A stretch of 64,000 bases of DNA from Hyphomonas beringensis (GCF_000682755.1 NZ_AWFF01000054.1:62001-126000); one strand, 5' to 3'; positions 32,130 through 40,611 are shown, numbered from the stretch's first letter. The notes: a model not told the origin generated them from the letters alone. Numbers and translations: made by a program.

Positions 32130-33713
32130 TCAGTACTGTGCTTTTGTCGGAATTGCGGGGGTGCTTTGCGGCTTTGAGGCTAGCAGGCGGTCTGTCAGAG
32201 CATTGACATAGAACCCGTTCGCGAGATGAACCCGAAGGCCTGCAAATGCTGGATGAGATGACCAAAGCGGGAAACTTGCCTGGGCAAAGGCGGTGAGGCC
32301 AAAGCTGACCAAAGCAAGGATGATGATAGCCCATTCCAGTGGGCCTGGGGCTGGTGTTGCCGGCAGGTCTGCCTTAACCAGCACCTCGATCCCCCTTTGT
32401 AGGAAGAAATAGCTTACTGCGGCGCCTACAGAGAATATGACCGTGTAGGTTGTCAGCGCTCGTGGTGCCTTGTCTGCAAATCCCTGCGCAACAAGATAGG
32501 CGACGCCGAAGATCAGAATTGCTCCGAGAGCGATGGCCTGAATTGATTTGTGCTCAAATCCGAAGCCGGCGCCTATCAAAACATAAATGGCAATTGCGAG
32601 CAGAAAGGATCTTGTAATCGCCTTTACGTCGGGAATTGCGATTGGCCCCGGGCGACGGGTTTTTGCAACCTTCTCGACTGCCGATCCTGAACTGAGGAAG
32701 GCGTGCGCCTTGTAAAGCGAGTGAGCAAGTATATGCAACAGCGCAAGGGGAAACAGGGCAAGGCCGCATTGCAGGATCATGAAACCCATCTGAGCAATCG
32801 TCGACCAGGCAAGGGACGTTTTTACTGCAGGCTGGGTCAGCATGACCATGCTGGCAAAAATAGCGGTAAACCCACCGATCAGGACTAGAATGACGAGTAC
32901 GCCGGGCACAGCTATGAAGACATCTGCAAACCGGATTAGAAGGAATCCGCCAGCATTGATAACCCCGGCGTGCAGGAGGGCAGAGACCGGGGTAGGAGCT
33001 TCCATGACTTCAACGAGCCAGCCATGGAAAGGGAATTGCGCAGATTTCAGCATCGCAGATGCGGCGAGCAAAAGCGCGGCTGAGGTCATCCATGCAGATC
33101 CATCTCCTGTACGGGCGACCAAATTGATGCTCGTAATGTCAGCGGTGCCGGTTGTAATGAACAGGCAGGTCCCGCCGCCGATCAAGGTAAGATCACCCAA
33201 GCGTGCAAAGAGAAACTTCTTGTAGGCGGCCCGCCTTGCGCGAGGCCTGTCAGGATAGAATAGCAGTAGCTTATGTAAGAAGAGGCTGGTCGCGATCCAG
33301 GCCGCGGCGAGCACGACGAGGCTGTTCGAGAGTACCAGAAGGATGACCGAACCTAGCGTCAGGCTCATCCATGCGAGAAAGGGCCCCTGACGAGATTCCC
33401 CATCGAGGTATGTGCGCGCGTAATTGAGGACAATCGATCCGACAAAACTGACCATAACAAAGAGCAGTGCACTGACATAATCAAGGCGCAGGCTGAGGTT
33501 AGCTTTGTCCTGGATTGGCAAGGCCAGGGTTTGCGCCCCATTCAGGATGACAGTCCCAAGTGCGGCAAAAGACGTCGCCAACAAAACCAGCCCCAACAGA
33601 GGAACAAGCTTTCCAGAAAAGGGGCGTTGGCCGGGCCCAACAAAGGATATCACCGCAAAGCCGACAACAGAGACAGACATCAGGGCCAGAAGCGGCGCTA
33701 TCAAGTCATTCAT
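32130..33713 (-). CDS. dabB: Inorganic-carbon transporter membrane subunit DabB (NuoL/MrpA-like)
   Basis: From the ATG at 33713 (GGAGG upstream) the product is 527 residues with about 13-14 transmembrane helices. An open frame extends 69 codons further into the divergent regulatory region but lacks a start signal. The proton-channel landmarks of the NuoL/MrpA family are visible: VSFVGSIVLNYARTYLDGE, FHGWLVEVMEAPTPVSALLHAGVINAGGFLLIRF, and LAHSLYKAHAFLSSG. DabB anchors DabA and probably couples bicarbonate/CO2 capture to the ion gradient. It is divergent from an NhaR-like LysR gene. Confidence 0.92.
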   Translation of the reverse strand: MNDLIAPLLALMSVSVVGFAVISFVGPGQRPFSGKLVPLLGLVLLATSFAALGTVILNGAQTLALPIQDKANLSLRLDYVSALLFVMVSFVGSIVLNYARTYLDGESRQGPFLAWMSLTLGSVILLVLSNSLVVLAAAWIATSLFLHKLLLFYPDRPRARRAAYKKFLFARLGDLTLIGGGTCLFITTGTADITSINLVARTGDGSAWMTSAALLLAASAMLKSAQFPFHGWLVEVMEAPTPVSALLHAGVINAGGFLLIRFADVFIAVPGVLVILVLIGGFTAIFASMVMLTQPAVKTSLAWSTIAQMGFMILQCGLALFPLALLHILAHSLYKAHAFLSSGSAVEKVAKTRRPGPIAIPDVKAITRSFLLAIAIYVLIGAGFGFEHKSIQAIALGAILIFGVAYLVAQGFADKAPRALTTYTVIFSVGAAVSYFFLQRGIEVLVKADLPATPAPGPLEWAIIILALVSFGLTAFAQASFPLWSSHPAFAGLRVHLANGFYVNALTDRLLASKPQSTPAIPTKAQY

Positions 33714-33769
33714 GAGAACCTCCAGATATGATCTGGTGGTCGGATAGCAGCTTGCGAAAGTTCGAAAAA

Positions 33770-33797
33770 ATAGATTATATGGAACGTAATAATCTAT
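33770..33797. promoter_or_regulatory. Inverted repeat between dabB and LysR gene, probable LysR operator
   Basis: Perfect 9-bp arms ATAGATTAT (33770-33778) and ATAATCTAT (33789-33797) with a 10-bp spacer. It is centred in the 101-bp divergent region between dabB (start 33713) and the LysR gene (start 33815). The size and position fit a LysR-family binding site controlling dabBA and itself. Confidence 0.72.
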
Positions 33798-33814
33798 AAT
33801 ACAGAACGATTGAG

Positions 33815-34711
33815 ATGCTAAATTATAACCATCTGAGATACTTCTGGGTCGTTGCGCGGGAAGGGCATCTGACGCGTGCAGCCGAAATTCTTCACGTGTC
33901 GCAGTCATCTCTATCTGCACAGATCAGGAAGCTTGAGCACCAGATTGGTCATGATCTTTTCGAACGCAGAGGGCGCGGACTTGTCCTGACTGAAGCGGGA
34001 CAGATTGCACTTGATCATGCCAATGAGATTTTCTCGATAGGAGACGAGCTCCTCAGTCGACTGAGCAGAGATGCCGGAGATGTGCGACACGTATTGAGGG
34101 TAGGCGCTCTGGCGACGTTGTCGAGAAATTTCCAGATATCCTTTCTTCGACCAGTGCTTGGATCGAAAAATGTGGAAATCGTTGTGCGGTCCGGGAGTAT
34201 GGGAGAGCTGCTGGGGGCATTGGAGGCACACAGGCTCGACGTGATCCTTGTTAGCCAGGTTCCTTTAAGGGATACTGCAACAAAATGGACGGCTCACATT
34301 ATTGACCAGCAGGAAGTCAGTATCGTCGGTACAAAGGAGCGTATTGGTAGCAATCGGGATATGGTTAAGTTACTAAAGGAGCACCCGATTATTCTTCCGA
34401 CTGCGGATGTCGGCTTCAGAAATGGCTTTGATGCACTTGTGGAACGTTTGAGTATCCATCCCGAGATTATTGCGGAAGTGGACGATATGGCGATGATGCG
34501 CGTCCTGGCCCGCGAAGACATCGGTCTGGCTGTCTTGCCGCCGATTGTGGTCACCGACGAGTTGACTAACGGACGTCTTATAGAAGCCTGCAAACTGCCG
34601 AATATTCAGGAAAGCTTCGCGGCGCTCACTCTGAAGCAGAGATTTCCCAATCCTGTGCTCGGATCGCTTCTGGAAGGCCTCGGCAAGAAAAACGTTGATG
34701 AAAAGAGTTGA
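33815..34711 (+). CDS. LysR-family regulator, NhaR-like
   Basis: A 298-residue LysR regulator. The helix-turn-helix begins MLNYNHLRYFWVVAREGHL and continues LHVSQSSLSAQIRKLEHQIG and LFERRGRGLVLTEAG. The NYNHLRYFW opening is typical of NhaR, the Na+-responsive activator of nhaA, rather than CbbR. It is read away from dabBA across a 28-bp inverted repeat. It probably activates the bicarbonate transporter in response to ions, pH or inorganic carbon. A nhaA gene lies 2.2 kb to the right, so the regulator may also act there (inference). Confidence 0.83.
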   Translation: MLNYNHLRYFWVVAREGHLTRAAEILHVSQSSLSAQIRKLEHQIGHDLFERRGRGLVLTEAGQIALDHANEIFSIGDELLSRLSRDAGDVRHVLRVGALATLSRNFQISFLRPVLGSKNVEIVVRSGSMGELLGALEAHRLDVILVSQVPLRDTATKWTAHIIDQQEVSIVGTKERIGSNRDMVKLLKEHPIILPTADVGFRNGFDALVERLSIHPEIIAEVDDMAMMRVLAREDIGLAVLPPIVVTDELTNGRLIEACKLPNIQESFAALTLKQRFPNPVLGSLLEGLGKKNVDEKS

Positions 34712-34728
34712 GCCTTTTTTCGAGAGTT

Positions 34729-35094
34729 CTATCGCTGCTTCTTTGATTCATGGAAAGAATGAGTGCACGATTGAAAGGGCGGGAAACCTTCCATCAGTCC
34801 CCAGAAACTTGCCATGAGATGTGATTGTTCTGCGGCGGGTCCATAGTATTGCACTTGGCAACGGCAAAGCTCTTTATGAGTATCTTTCTCCCGCTCGCAT
34901 CGAATACTGAAAGGGCCCCAATCTACGCAGGAAGAGATGAGATCTTGCAATATAAATGGGTCGCCAGCCCAATTACAGTAGAATTGAAACGTCTTTGAGT
35001 CTATTGATACTACGCGATTTTCGAATGCCATGTTTGGGGCGTCTGTCGCCTTAGGTCTCAGTCGGGGGCTGATGCGAATAAGCGCAGCTTCCAT
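34729..35094 (-). CDS. Small unknown protein
   Basis: A 121-residue protein with no recognised domain. Translation is supported by an AAAGGAG ribosome-binding site eight bases before the ATG (35094) and a biased, foldable sequence. It has no signal peptide or membrane helix and contains six cysteines (FYCNW, SSCVDW, SIRCE, ELCRC, QSCTH), the middle four closely spaced. It lies in the convergent gap between the two LysR genes, on the reverse strand, 75 bases downstream of the OxyR-like gene, and may be its co-transcribed partner. The cysteines might bind metal or sense redox state, but that is speculation. Confidence 0.55.
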   Translation of the reverse strand: MEAALIRISPRLRPKATDAPNMAFENRVVSIDSKTFQFYCNWAGDPFILQDLISSCVDWGPFSIRCEREKDTHKELCRCQVQYYGPAAEQSHLMASFWGLMEGFPPFQSCTHSFHESKKQR

Positions 35095-35169
35095 CGCTAA
35101 TGCTCCTTTAAATATGATTTGTGATCGGAGCGTGCGCTAAGCGGATAGTCTCGTAAAATCGATTGTGGC

Positions 35170-36120
35170 TTACTTTCGCTTAGGTTTTTCCTTTCGCGGT
35201 CGATCTCCCGGTAATGGGGTCAGGAGGTCTGCAGCAACATCCCGGAATACAAGCCCTAGTTTCTGGATGTTCGCTTCAAGGGGAGACCCAGCGCGCCAGA
35301 CCAGGCTGATTTGTCTGCGGGCAAGAGGATGATTGATTGGGCGTACGACTTGGGAAGGGTCTTTCTTCGCTTCGACCAACGCGTAGAGGCTCGGCAGTAT
35401 GGCGACGCCTGCTCCCATGCCGGCCATTTGTCGAATGGCATCAAGCGAAGTGCCTTCATACTCGGTGGATATGTGCGCACCAGCAGCCTCTGCAAGTTTC
35501 TGCACGATCATGCTGAGTCTATGCCCGTATCCAAGGCTGAGGAATTCCTTGCCTTTCAGTTCTGATATTTCCACCGGACCGGTGCCATCCGATAAAGGGG
35601 CGTCTGCTGCTGCGCAAGCATACAGTTGCTCATCAAAAAGCTGCATCGTCTCAGAATGTATATGATCCTCTGCGGTGGAAATGACCATGTCCAGGCGGCC
35701 GTCATTTAGTTTCTCATCCAGATTGACCGTGCGTTCTTCCCGTACGCTCATGCGCAGATCGGGATACAATTTGTGGAGTTCACGAACGGCGCTCGGCAAC
35801 AAATAGGGGCCGATGGTAGGTAGTGTTCCCAGTCGATAACGGCCTGAAATGCCCTTTTCAGACTGACGTGCGACAGTCTTCAGGTCTTCAACCTGAGTCA
35901 GGATGATACGGGCACGGTGCACGATCTCTTTTCCAATAGGCGTGAGGACTGCACCAGTCCGGGCACGTTCAATCAGGGTGACGCCAAGCTGTGTTTCAGC
36001 ATCAGAGACCTGTTCAGATAGACTTGGCTGACTGACGCCGAGAAGTTCTGCTGCATCCCTGAACCTACCCAAGTCAGCCACAGCAACAATGTATTGGAGT
36101 TGTCTAAGTGTGGGGCGCAT
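35170..36120 (-). CDS. LysR-family regulator, OxyR-like but lacking redox cysteines
   Basis: A 316-residue LysR regulator with an OxyR-like layout (RPTLRQLQYIVAVADLGRFRDAAELLGVSQPSLSEQV). The effector domain includes GTLPTIGPYLLPSAV and LGYGHRLSMIVQKLAEAAGAH. In OxyR the equivalent of the latter carries the peroxide-sensing Cys pair (GHC...GFC); here those positions read Arg and Lys/Leu, and the domain has only one other Cys (LYACAAAD). Peroxide sensing by the OxyR disulfide is therefore unlikely. The C-terminal tail is unusually basic (RPRKEKPKRK). Its target may be the divergent small frame at 36224 or genes elsewhere. Confidence 0.85.
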   Translation of the reverse strand: MRPTLRQLQYIVAVADLGRFRDAAELLGVSQPSLSEQVSDAETQLGVTLIERARTGAVLTPIGKEIVHRARIILTQVEDLKTVARQSEKGISGRYRLGTLPTIGPYLLPSAVRELHKLYPDLRMSVREERTVNLDEKLNDGRLDMVISTAEDHIHSETMQLFDEQLYACAAADAPLSDGTGPVEISELKGKEFLSLGYGHRLSMIVQKLAEAAGAHISTEYEGTSLDAIRQMAGMGAGVAILPSLYALVEAKKDPSQVVRPINHPLARRQISLVWRAGSPLEANIQKLGLVFRDVAADLLTPLPGDRPRKEKPKRK

Positions 36121-36223
36121 AATTCGGAAAAACCTATCAGGATTGTCGTTACTTTCGATTTGAGCGAATTTGCATATGGCCTCATATCTTGCTCATCACA
36201 AGAGCAAAAAGGAGACCAAAGAA

Positions 36224-36406
36224 ATGTATCGCCTGACCGACAACGTCTGGACAGGAAGCCACTCAGGCTCAATGAGGGCGGACCATAGTAGCCGGGCCGT
36301 GGAGCCCGCAGCTAATAGTATGAGCCCAGAATACCCTGCGAGATGCGCAGGAGAGACGCCCTTTCTGTATCGTCGGCGCAGGCGACAGCAGCGTCGAGCG
36401 CTTTGA
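36224..36406 (+). CDS. Possible small protein, 60 residues
   Basis: A 60-codon frame whose ATG follows an AAGGAG by nine bases, giving a better translation start than most genes here. The product starts MYRLTDNVWTGSHSGSM and ends in an Arg-rich tail (YRRRRRQQRRAL). I recognise no domain. It is divergent from the OxyR-like gene. It could be a true small protein, a leader peptide, or the remnant of a truncated gene, and the low-complexity tail makes me doubtful. Confidence 0.3.
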   Translation: MYRLTDNVWTGSHSGSMRADHSSRAVEPAANSMSPEYPARCAGETPFLYRRRRRQQRRAL

Positions 36407-36520
36407 TGGAGCCGCGCCGACAGGTCTAGTTCCGTTTGACGCTTCAGATCGTCAAACCATTTAAAATGACTTTGTTACGAGGCAGATAACTCCCAGCTTA
36501 AGTCTGACAAAGTTGTTTCT

Positions 36521-36601
36521 ATCCCGCCGGCAATAAAGCTTGCTCGATTATTATAACCTGCTCCCAGAAACGCTTCGGGTGTGCCGGATTGCCGGCGGGA
36601 T
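36521..36601 (+). promoter_or_regulatory. Structured leader of ydcH-nhaA, candidate ion riboswitch
   Basis: A perfect 14-bp inverted repeat, ATCCCGCCGGCAAT (36521-36534) and its complement (36588-36601), encloses a 53-base loop and is followed by TTTT. It lies 77 bases before the ydcH ATG. Inside the loop is a short CCC/GGG hairpin. The position is where the known nhaA-associated RNA motifs, described as lithium/sodium-type riboswitches, occur in proteobacteria. I cannot confirm the conserved core without a covariance search. Confidence 0.5.
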
Positions 36602-36677
36602 TTTCGCTCAAAAGAGTATTCGAATTCCTGGCTTGAGTGTTTCCAGCTAGAGAAATTATGCGTGTAAGGAATTTATC

Positions 36678-36944
36678 ATGTCACTTATAGAGCCCTGTAC
36701 TCCTATCTTCTTTCATCAGTCGGCACATGTTCGTGCTATCCAATCTCGTATTGACGAAATCCGCAAGGAAATCAGGAGGGAGATGAAACGTCCTGCGCCA
36801 GACGTTTTTCGTTTGTCACAGCTCAAGCGCAAGAAGCTACATCTTAAGGACAAAGTGCGCCGCCTCATCAATGCACAGATAGCGAGAGCAGGCGGCCCTA
36901 AGCGGCCTGGTTCTCGGGTTCAAAAAAATGGATTACAAAAATGA
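36678..36944 (+). CDS. YdcH-family (DUF465) protein
   Basis: An 88-residue, very basic helical protein with the DUF465/YdcH pattern: an N-terminal helix with conserved His (FHQSAHVRAIQSRIDEIRKEIRREMKRPAPDVFRLSQLKRKKLHLKDKVRRLI). Such proteins are short helical hairpins of unknown function, common in proteobacteria. TAAGGA lies nine bases before the ATG. Its stop overlaps the nhaA start by four bases (ATGA), so nhaA translation is coupled to it. It may act as a regulator or assembly factor for the antiporter, but this is inference. Confidence 0.8.
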   Translation: MSLIEPCTPIFFHQSAHVRAIQSRIDEIRKEIRREMKRPAPDVFRLSQLKRKKLHLKDKVRRLINAQIARAGGPKRPGSRVQKNGLQK

Positions 36945-38152
36945 CGAAAGTTGTCTCAAAAATACAGGATTTTCTCAAACTCGAAAGCGCGGCCGGCCTC
37001 ATACTGATGCTGGCCGCAGCGCTTGCAATTGCCGCAAATAATACGTTTTTCAGCCATTGGTATGGCGGCCTGCTTTCGACGCCTATGGCGATCCAGGTGA
37101 GCACACTTGAGATCGCAAAGCCTTTACTCCTCTGGATCAATGATGGTCTGATGGCTGTCTTCTTCCTTCTGGTTGGGCTTGAAATCAAGCGAGAGGTGCT
37201 CGAAGGCGAACTTTCCTCCTTTGATAAGGCTGTTCTCCCCATGCTCGCGGCTATTGGTGGCATGGTCGGGCCAGCGCTGATTTATGTGGCGCTCAATGCG
37301 ACGGATCCCGTAAGCATTCGCGGTTGGGCTATTCCGGCTGCGACGGACATTGCTTTTGCGCTTGGCATTCTTGCTTTGCTTGGCACTCGCGCACCTGTGG
37401 CGCTCAAGATCTTTTTGCTCGCCATCGCTATCATTGATGACCTTGGCGCGATTCTGATTATCGCCATGTTCTATACTGAGCAACTTTCGGTGCAGGCACT
37501 GGGTTTGGCCGGTTTGGGTTTTGCGGGATTGGTAATCATGAACCGCATGGGGGTGAAACGCATTGCGCCCTACATCTTGGTCGGACTTTTCATATGGGTT
37601 TGCGTTCTTAAATCGGGTGTACACGCTACGCTTGCAGGTGTCCTCACAGCGCTTGCCATCCCGATCTTGCCGCGCAAAGAGACCGGGCAATCACCTCTTC
37701 ACAAACTGGAGCATGGGCTGCACCCTTGGGTCGCGTATATGATCCTGCCTGTGTTTGCCTTTGCAAATGCAGGCGTTGATCTACGCGGCATCAGTCTTGA
37801 TGCGCTGACAGGACCAGTGCCGCTTGGAATCGCACTAGGTCTCTTTCTTGGTAAGCAGTTGGGCGTTTTTGGCCTGACATTCGCCGCGGTAAAGTCCGGC
37901 ATTGCGCGTCTGCCTTCTGGCGTAAGTTGGCTCCAGGTTTATGGCGTAGCATGTCTGACAGGTGTAGGATTTACTATGAGCCTGTTTATTGGCGGCCTTG
38001 CGTTCAGCAGTGCGGCAGAGCTCGACCAGGTTCGCCTGGGTGTTCTGATGGGATCCATTGCATCTGGGCTTCTTGGGTACGCAGTGCTCAGGCTGGCGGG
38101 GCAGGAAAAGTCAAAGCTCTCCGAGGGGCAAACCGTGTCGGCTACAGGGTGA
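36941..38152 (+). CDS. nhaA: Na+/H+ antiporter NhaA
   Basis: A 403-residue NhaA-type antiporter with about 12 helices. Landmarks are FFSHWYGG, INDGLMAVFFLLVGLEIKREVLEGELSS, AIPAATDIAFALGILALLGTRAPVALKIFLLAIAIIDDLGAI (the Asp pair that binds Na+ and H+), and GVGFTMSLFIGGLAF. It expels Na+ (or Li+) in exchange for protons across the inner membrane, aiding pH and salt homeostasis. It is translationally coupled to ydcH, has a structured leader, and is followed by a strong terminator. The proximity to dabBA and an NhaR-like regulator suggests joint control of ions and bicarbonate. Confidence 0.95.
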   Translation: MTKVVSKIQDFLKLESAAGLILMLAAALAIAANNTFFSHWYGGLLSTPMAIQVSTLEIAKPLLLWINDGLMAVFFLLVGLEIKREVLEGELSSFDKAVLPMLAAIGGMVGPALIYVALNATDPVSIRGWAIPAATDIAFALGILALLGTRAPVALKIFLLAIAIIDDLGAILIIAMFYTEQLSVQALGLAGLGFAGLVIMNRMGVKRIAPYILVGLFIWVCVLKSGVHATLAGVLTALAIPILPRKETGQSPLHKLEHGLHPWVAYMILPVFAFANAGVDLRGISLDALTGPVPLGIALGLFLGKQLGVFGLTFAAVKSGIARLPSGVSWLQVYGVACLTGVGFTMSLFIGGLAFSSAAELDQVRLGVLMGSIASGLLGYAVLRLAGQEKSKLSEGQTVSATG

Positions 38153-38161
38153 ATATAACTG

Positions 38162-38194
38162 GCCCCCGCTCCATAGAGAGCGGGGGCTTCTTTT
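38162..38194 (+). terminator. Rho-independent terminator after nhaA
   Basis: GCCCCCGCT (38162-38170) pairs with AGCGGGGGC (38179-38187) across an 8-base loop. It is followed by TTCTTTT, a classical intrinsic terminator 10 bases after the nhaA stop. Confidence 0.9.
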
Positions 38195-38229
38195 ATCTGA
38201 ACAGTTGAGGCTGTGGGTAAGGCAATACC

Positions 38230-40560
38230 TTATCTTGTGTTCCCGAAGCGATATGTCAGGCTGATGCCGTATGTTCTGGGGTCTCCATATACGAGCTCGT
38301 CGAAACCGAAGTCAGACACGTCATAGGCATCCACGGTATACTCTTCATCCGTCAGGTTTTTGACGAACGCAGAAACTTCCCAACGGTCGCTTTCAGGTGT
38401 CAGGGCCAGTCTCGCGTTTGCGATCCAATATGCTTCCTGACCGAGACGCGCAGTGTTCTCTGTGTCGAAATACTGGTCACCTGTATAGGAGGCGTCCGCA
38501 CTGGCAACCAGCTTCAGATCGTTCCATATAGGCCCGGTCTCATACCGTCCACGCGCGACCAGGCTCCATTCGGGAGAGGCGACCATTGTGTTTCCGGAGA
38601 AGTTCTGCCCGATCGGTGTCACAAAATCTGTGTACTCTGCATCGAGATAGGTTCCGGCGAAAGTCAGCTGCAGCCCTGTGACAGGAATCGAGGTGACATC
38701 GAATTCGAAGCCCTTGATTTCAGCTTCATTAGCGTTGAACAGGGTTTGCGTCGGAACAGCGCCAGGGGCTAAGCCGAAGACCTGCAGGTCCGTATAGTCA
38801 TAGAAAAACGCAGCAGCATTGGCCCTCAAGGTGCGGTCGAACCATTCGGACTTGATACCCACCTCGTAAGCCATGAGCTTTTCGGGTTTCACGATTGACG
38901 CCTCGATCGGATCAGACGTGGCGCCGGTATTGAAACCACCACTTTTAAAGCCCCTTGAGACAGAGCCATACGCCATCACGTAATCCGTAACATCATAGGA
39001 CAGTGCCGCCCGGTATGTCGGCTCTTCAAATGTCAGAGTATCGGTTCCGAAGTTGGAGGTATCAAGCAGAGTTGCGTACACTGGCATGTCGCCATCAAGG
39101 CTTACGGCATCGACAGGGCCTGCATAAGCAACATGGTCAAGCTTGCGTTCTTCCCATGTAAAACGCGCGCCAAGTGTTGCCGTCAGCCTGTCAGTCAGTT
39201 CGTAGTCTGATTGCGCAAAGACTGCGAACGTGTCGGTTTTCTGAGTATAGAAGCGGTCTGTGCGAAGAATGAAGTTTACCGCATCGAAATATGGCGTCCC
39301 GGGTGTCGGGTTTGCATCTGCCAGAATTTCAAACGAGTCCTGCCCGGTCAATTCATCGGTCAGGTAAAATGCGCCCAGGATGAGACTCATCGGGCCTTCC
39401 CAGTCTGACGCCAGACGAATTTCCTGGCTGAACTGCTCGGAGCCGTCGTCGATATACTCTTCTATCAGGCGGTTGGGGGAAGCATCAACTTCAAGAATAG
39501 CTTCACGGCTCGTATCGAGATAGCCGGTTACGGAGGTTAGATCCCAATTTCCGAGATTCCACTCGATCTGGAGATTTGCCGTGAATGACTCGACGTTCTC
39601 TGGAGTGTCCTTCAAATTTTCGGCGCCGGAATAGGGGTCTTTGTCGTCGGCATAGCCGAAGGCATCAGCGCAAACACCGGCGCCTCTGCCGCCGCAGACC
39701 CCATCATAGTCCGTAAGACCATACTCAAATGTGGTATAGTTGATCAGTCCCTGGCTTTCATAAGACCGGGAGGTCGCGCTGCTTTTCCCATACTCCACCT
39801 TACCCAGAATGCTCAGATCACTATTCGGCTCGTACAGCATCTGCAGACGCGCAGCCTGAAAATCAACCGTGTTCTTTTCAGCGCTGGTTCCATCTGGGAA
39901 TGAGATGTCCCGTGTGCCATCGCGCGTATTCGATACGCCGGAAATACGGAATGAGAGTTTGTCGCTGACTGGAATATTCGCCGCGCCTTCCAGATCAAGT
40001 TGATTGAAGCGGCCATAGGTGGCGCTGACATATCCGCCCGGTTCAAACCCGGGCTTCTTGGTGTGGATGTTTAGAACGCCACCTGTTGTATTGCGCCCAT
40101 AAAGCGTTCCCTGGGGCCCTTTCAGAACTTCAATTCTGTCCAGATCGAACAATTGAAAGAGCTGACCGGTCGTCGAATTGTAGAACATGTCATCGACCAT
40201 GACACCGATCGCGCCGCTATTGGCGGGATTGAAGTCATTGATCCCCACGCCCCTGATGAAAATAGTCGGGTTGGAGGCAGAGAAGGATGATTTGATCTGA
40301 AGGCCAGGAACCTGCTGTGACAGGTCTTCCGTGCTGCGATAATCACCCTCGCTCAGCATGTCCCCCCCAATGGTTGTCACGGAAATCGGGACATCTTGCT
40401 GAGATTCAGTCCGGCGTTCTGCGGTGACTTCGATGGTCTGGAGTACACGGCTGCGGTCAGGGCTCGCTTCGGTCTCCTGCGCGAGCGCCGGCGTCGCGAT
40501 ACCAAGTGCGAATGTGGATGCGGCTCCCAGAATAAGGGGTGCATGGATATACTTCTTCAT
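38230..40560 (-). CDS. TonB-dependent outer-membrane receptor 2
   Basis: A 776-residue receptor with signal peptide (MKKYIHAPLILGAASTFALG, then IATPALAQ), preceded by GGGAGG. The plug is IEVTAERRTESQQDVPISVTT, with EVLKGPQGTLYGRNTTGGVLNI. The barrel ends TYGISLTYRFGNTR, so the usual terminal aromatic is followed by four extra residues, which is atypical for BAM recognition. It lies 51 bases downstream of a BetB-like aldehyde dehydrogenase on the same strand and is probably co-transcribed. It likely imports the substrate of that cluster. Unlike the first receptor, it is not under the GntR-type sites. Confidence 0.87.
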   Translation of the reverse strand: MKKYIHAPLILGAASTFALGIATPALAQETEASPDRSRVLQTIEVTAERRTESQQDVPISVTTIGGDMLSEGDYRSTEDLSQQVPGLQIKSSFSASNPTIFIRGVGINDFNPANSGAIGVMVDDMFYNSTTGQLFQLFDLDRIEVLKGPQGTLYGRNTTGGVLNIHTKKPGFEPGGYVSATYGRFNQLDLEGAANIPVSDKLSFRISGVSNTRDGTRDISFPDGTSAEKNTVDFQAARLQMLYEPNSDLSILGKVEYGKSSATSRSYESQGLINYTTFEYGLTDYDGVCGGRGAGVCADAFGYADDKDPYSGAENLKDTPENVESFTANLQIEWNLGNWDLTSVTGYLDTSREAILEVDASPNRLIEEYIDDGSEQFSQEIRLASDWEGPMSLILGAFYLTDELTGQDSFEILADANPTPGTPYFDAVNFILRTDRFYTQKTDTFAVFAQSDYELTDRLTATLGARFTWEERKLDHVAYAGPVDAVSLDGDMPVYATLLDTSNFGTDTLTFEEPTYRAALSYDVTDYVMAYGSVSRGFKSGGFNTGATSDPIEASIVKPEKLMAYEVGIKSEWFDRTLRANAAAFFYDYTDLQVFGLAPGAVPTQTLFNANEAEIKGFEFDVTSIPVTGLQLTFAGTYLDAEYTDFVTPIGQNFSGNTMVASPEWSLVARGRYETGPIWNDLKLVASADASYTGDQYFDTENTARLGQEAYWIANARLALTPESDRWEVSAFVKNLTDEEYTVDAYDVSDFGFDELVYGDPRTYGISLTYRFGNTR

Positions 40561-40611
40561 TATTTCCTCCCAAGGCCGCTTTGCGGATTTTCTATGTGTT
40601 GAATGGTGTTC

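Noticed and set aside
29717-33713. Reading dabB as a NADH dehydrogenase (nuoL) or Mrp antiporter subunit
   Set aside because: No other nuo or mrp genes; immediate pairing with a DUF2309 protein with a full zinc site defines the DAB system.
37124-37690. Open frame of 188 codons on the reverse strand of nhaA
   Set aside because: Entirely within nhaA; biased composition and no recognisable domain.
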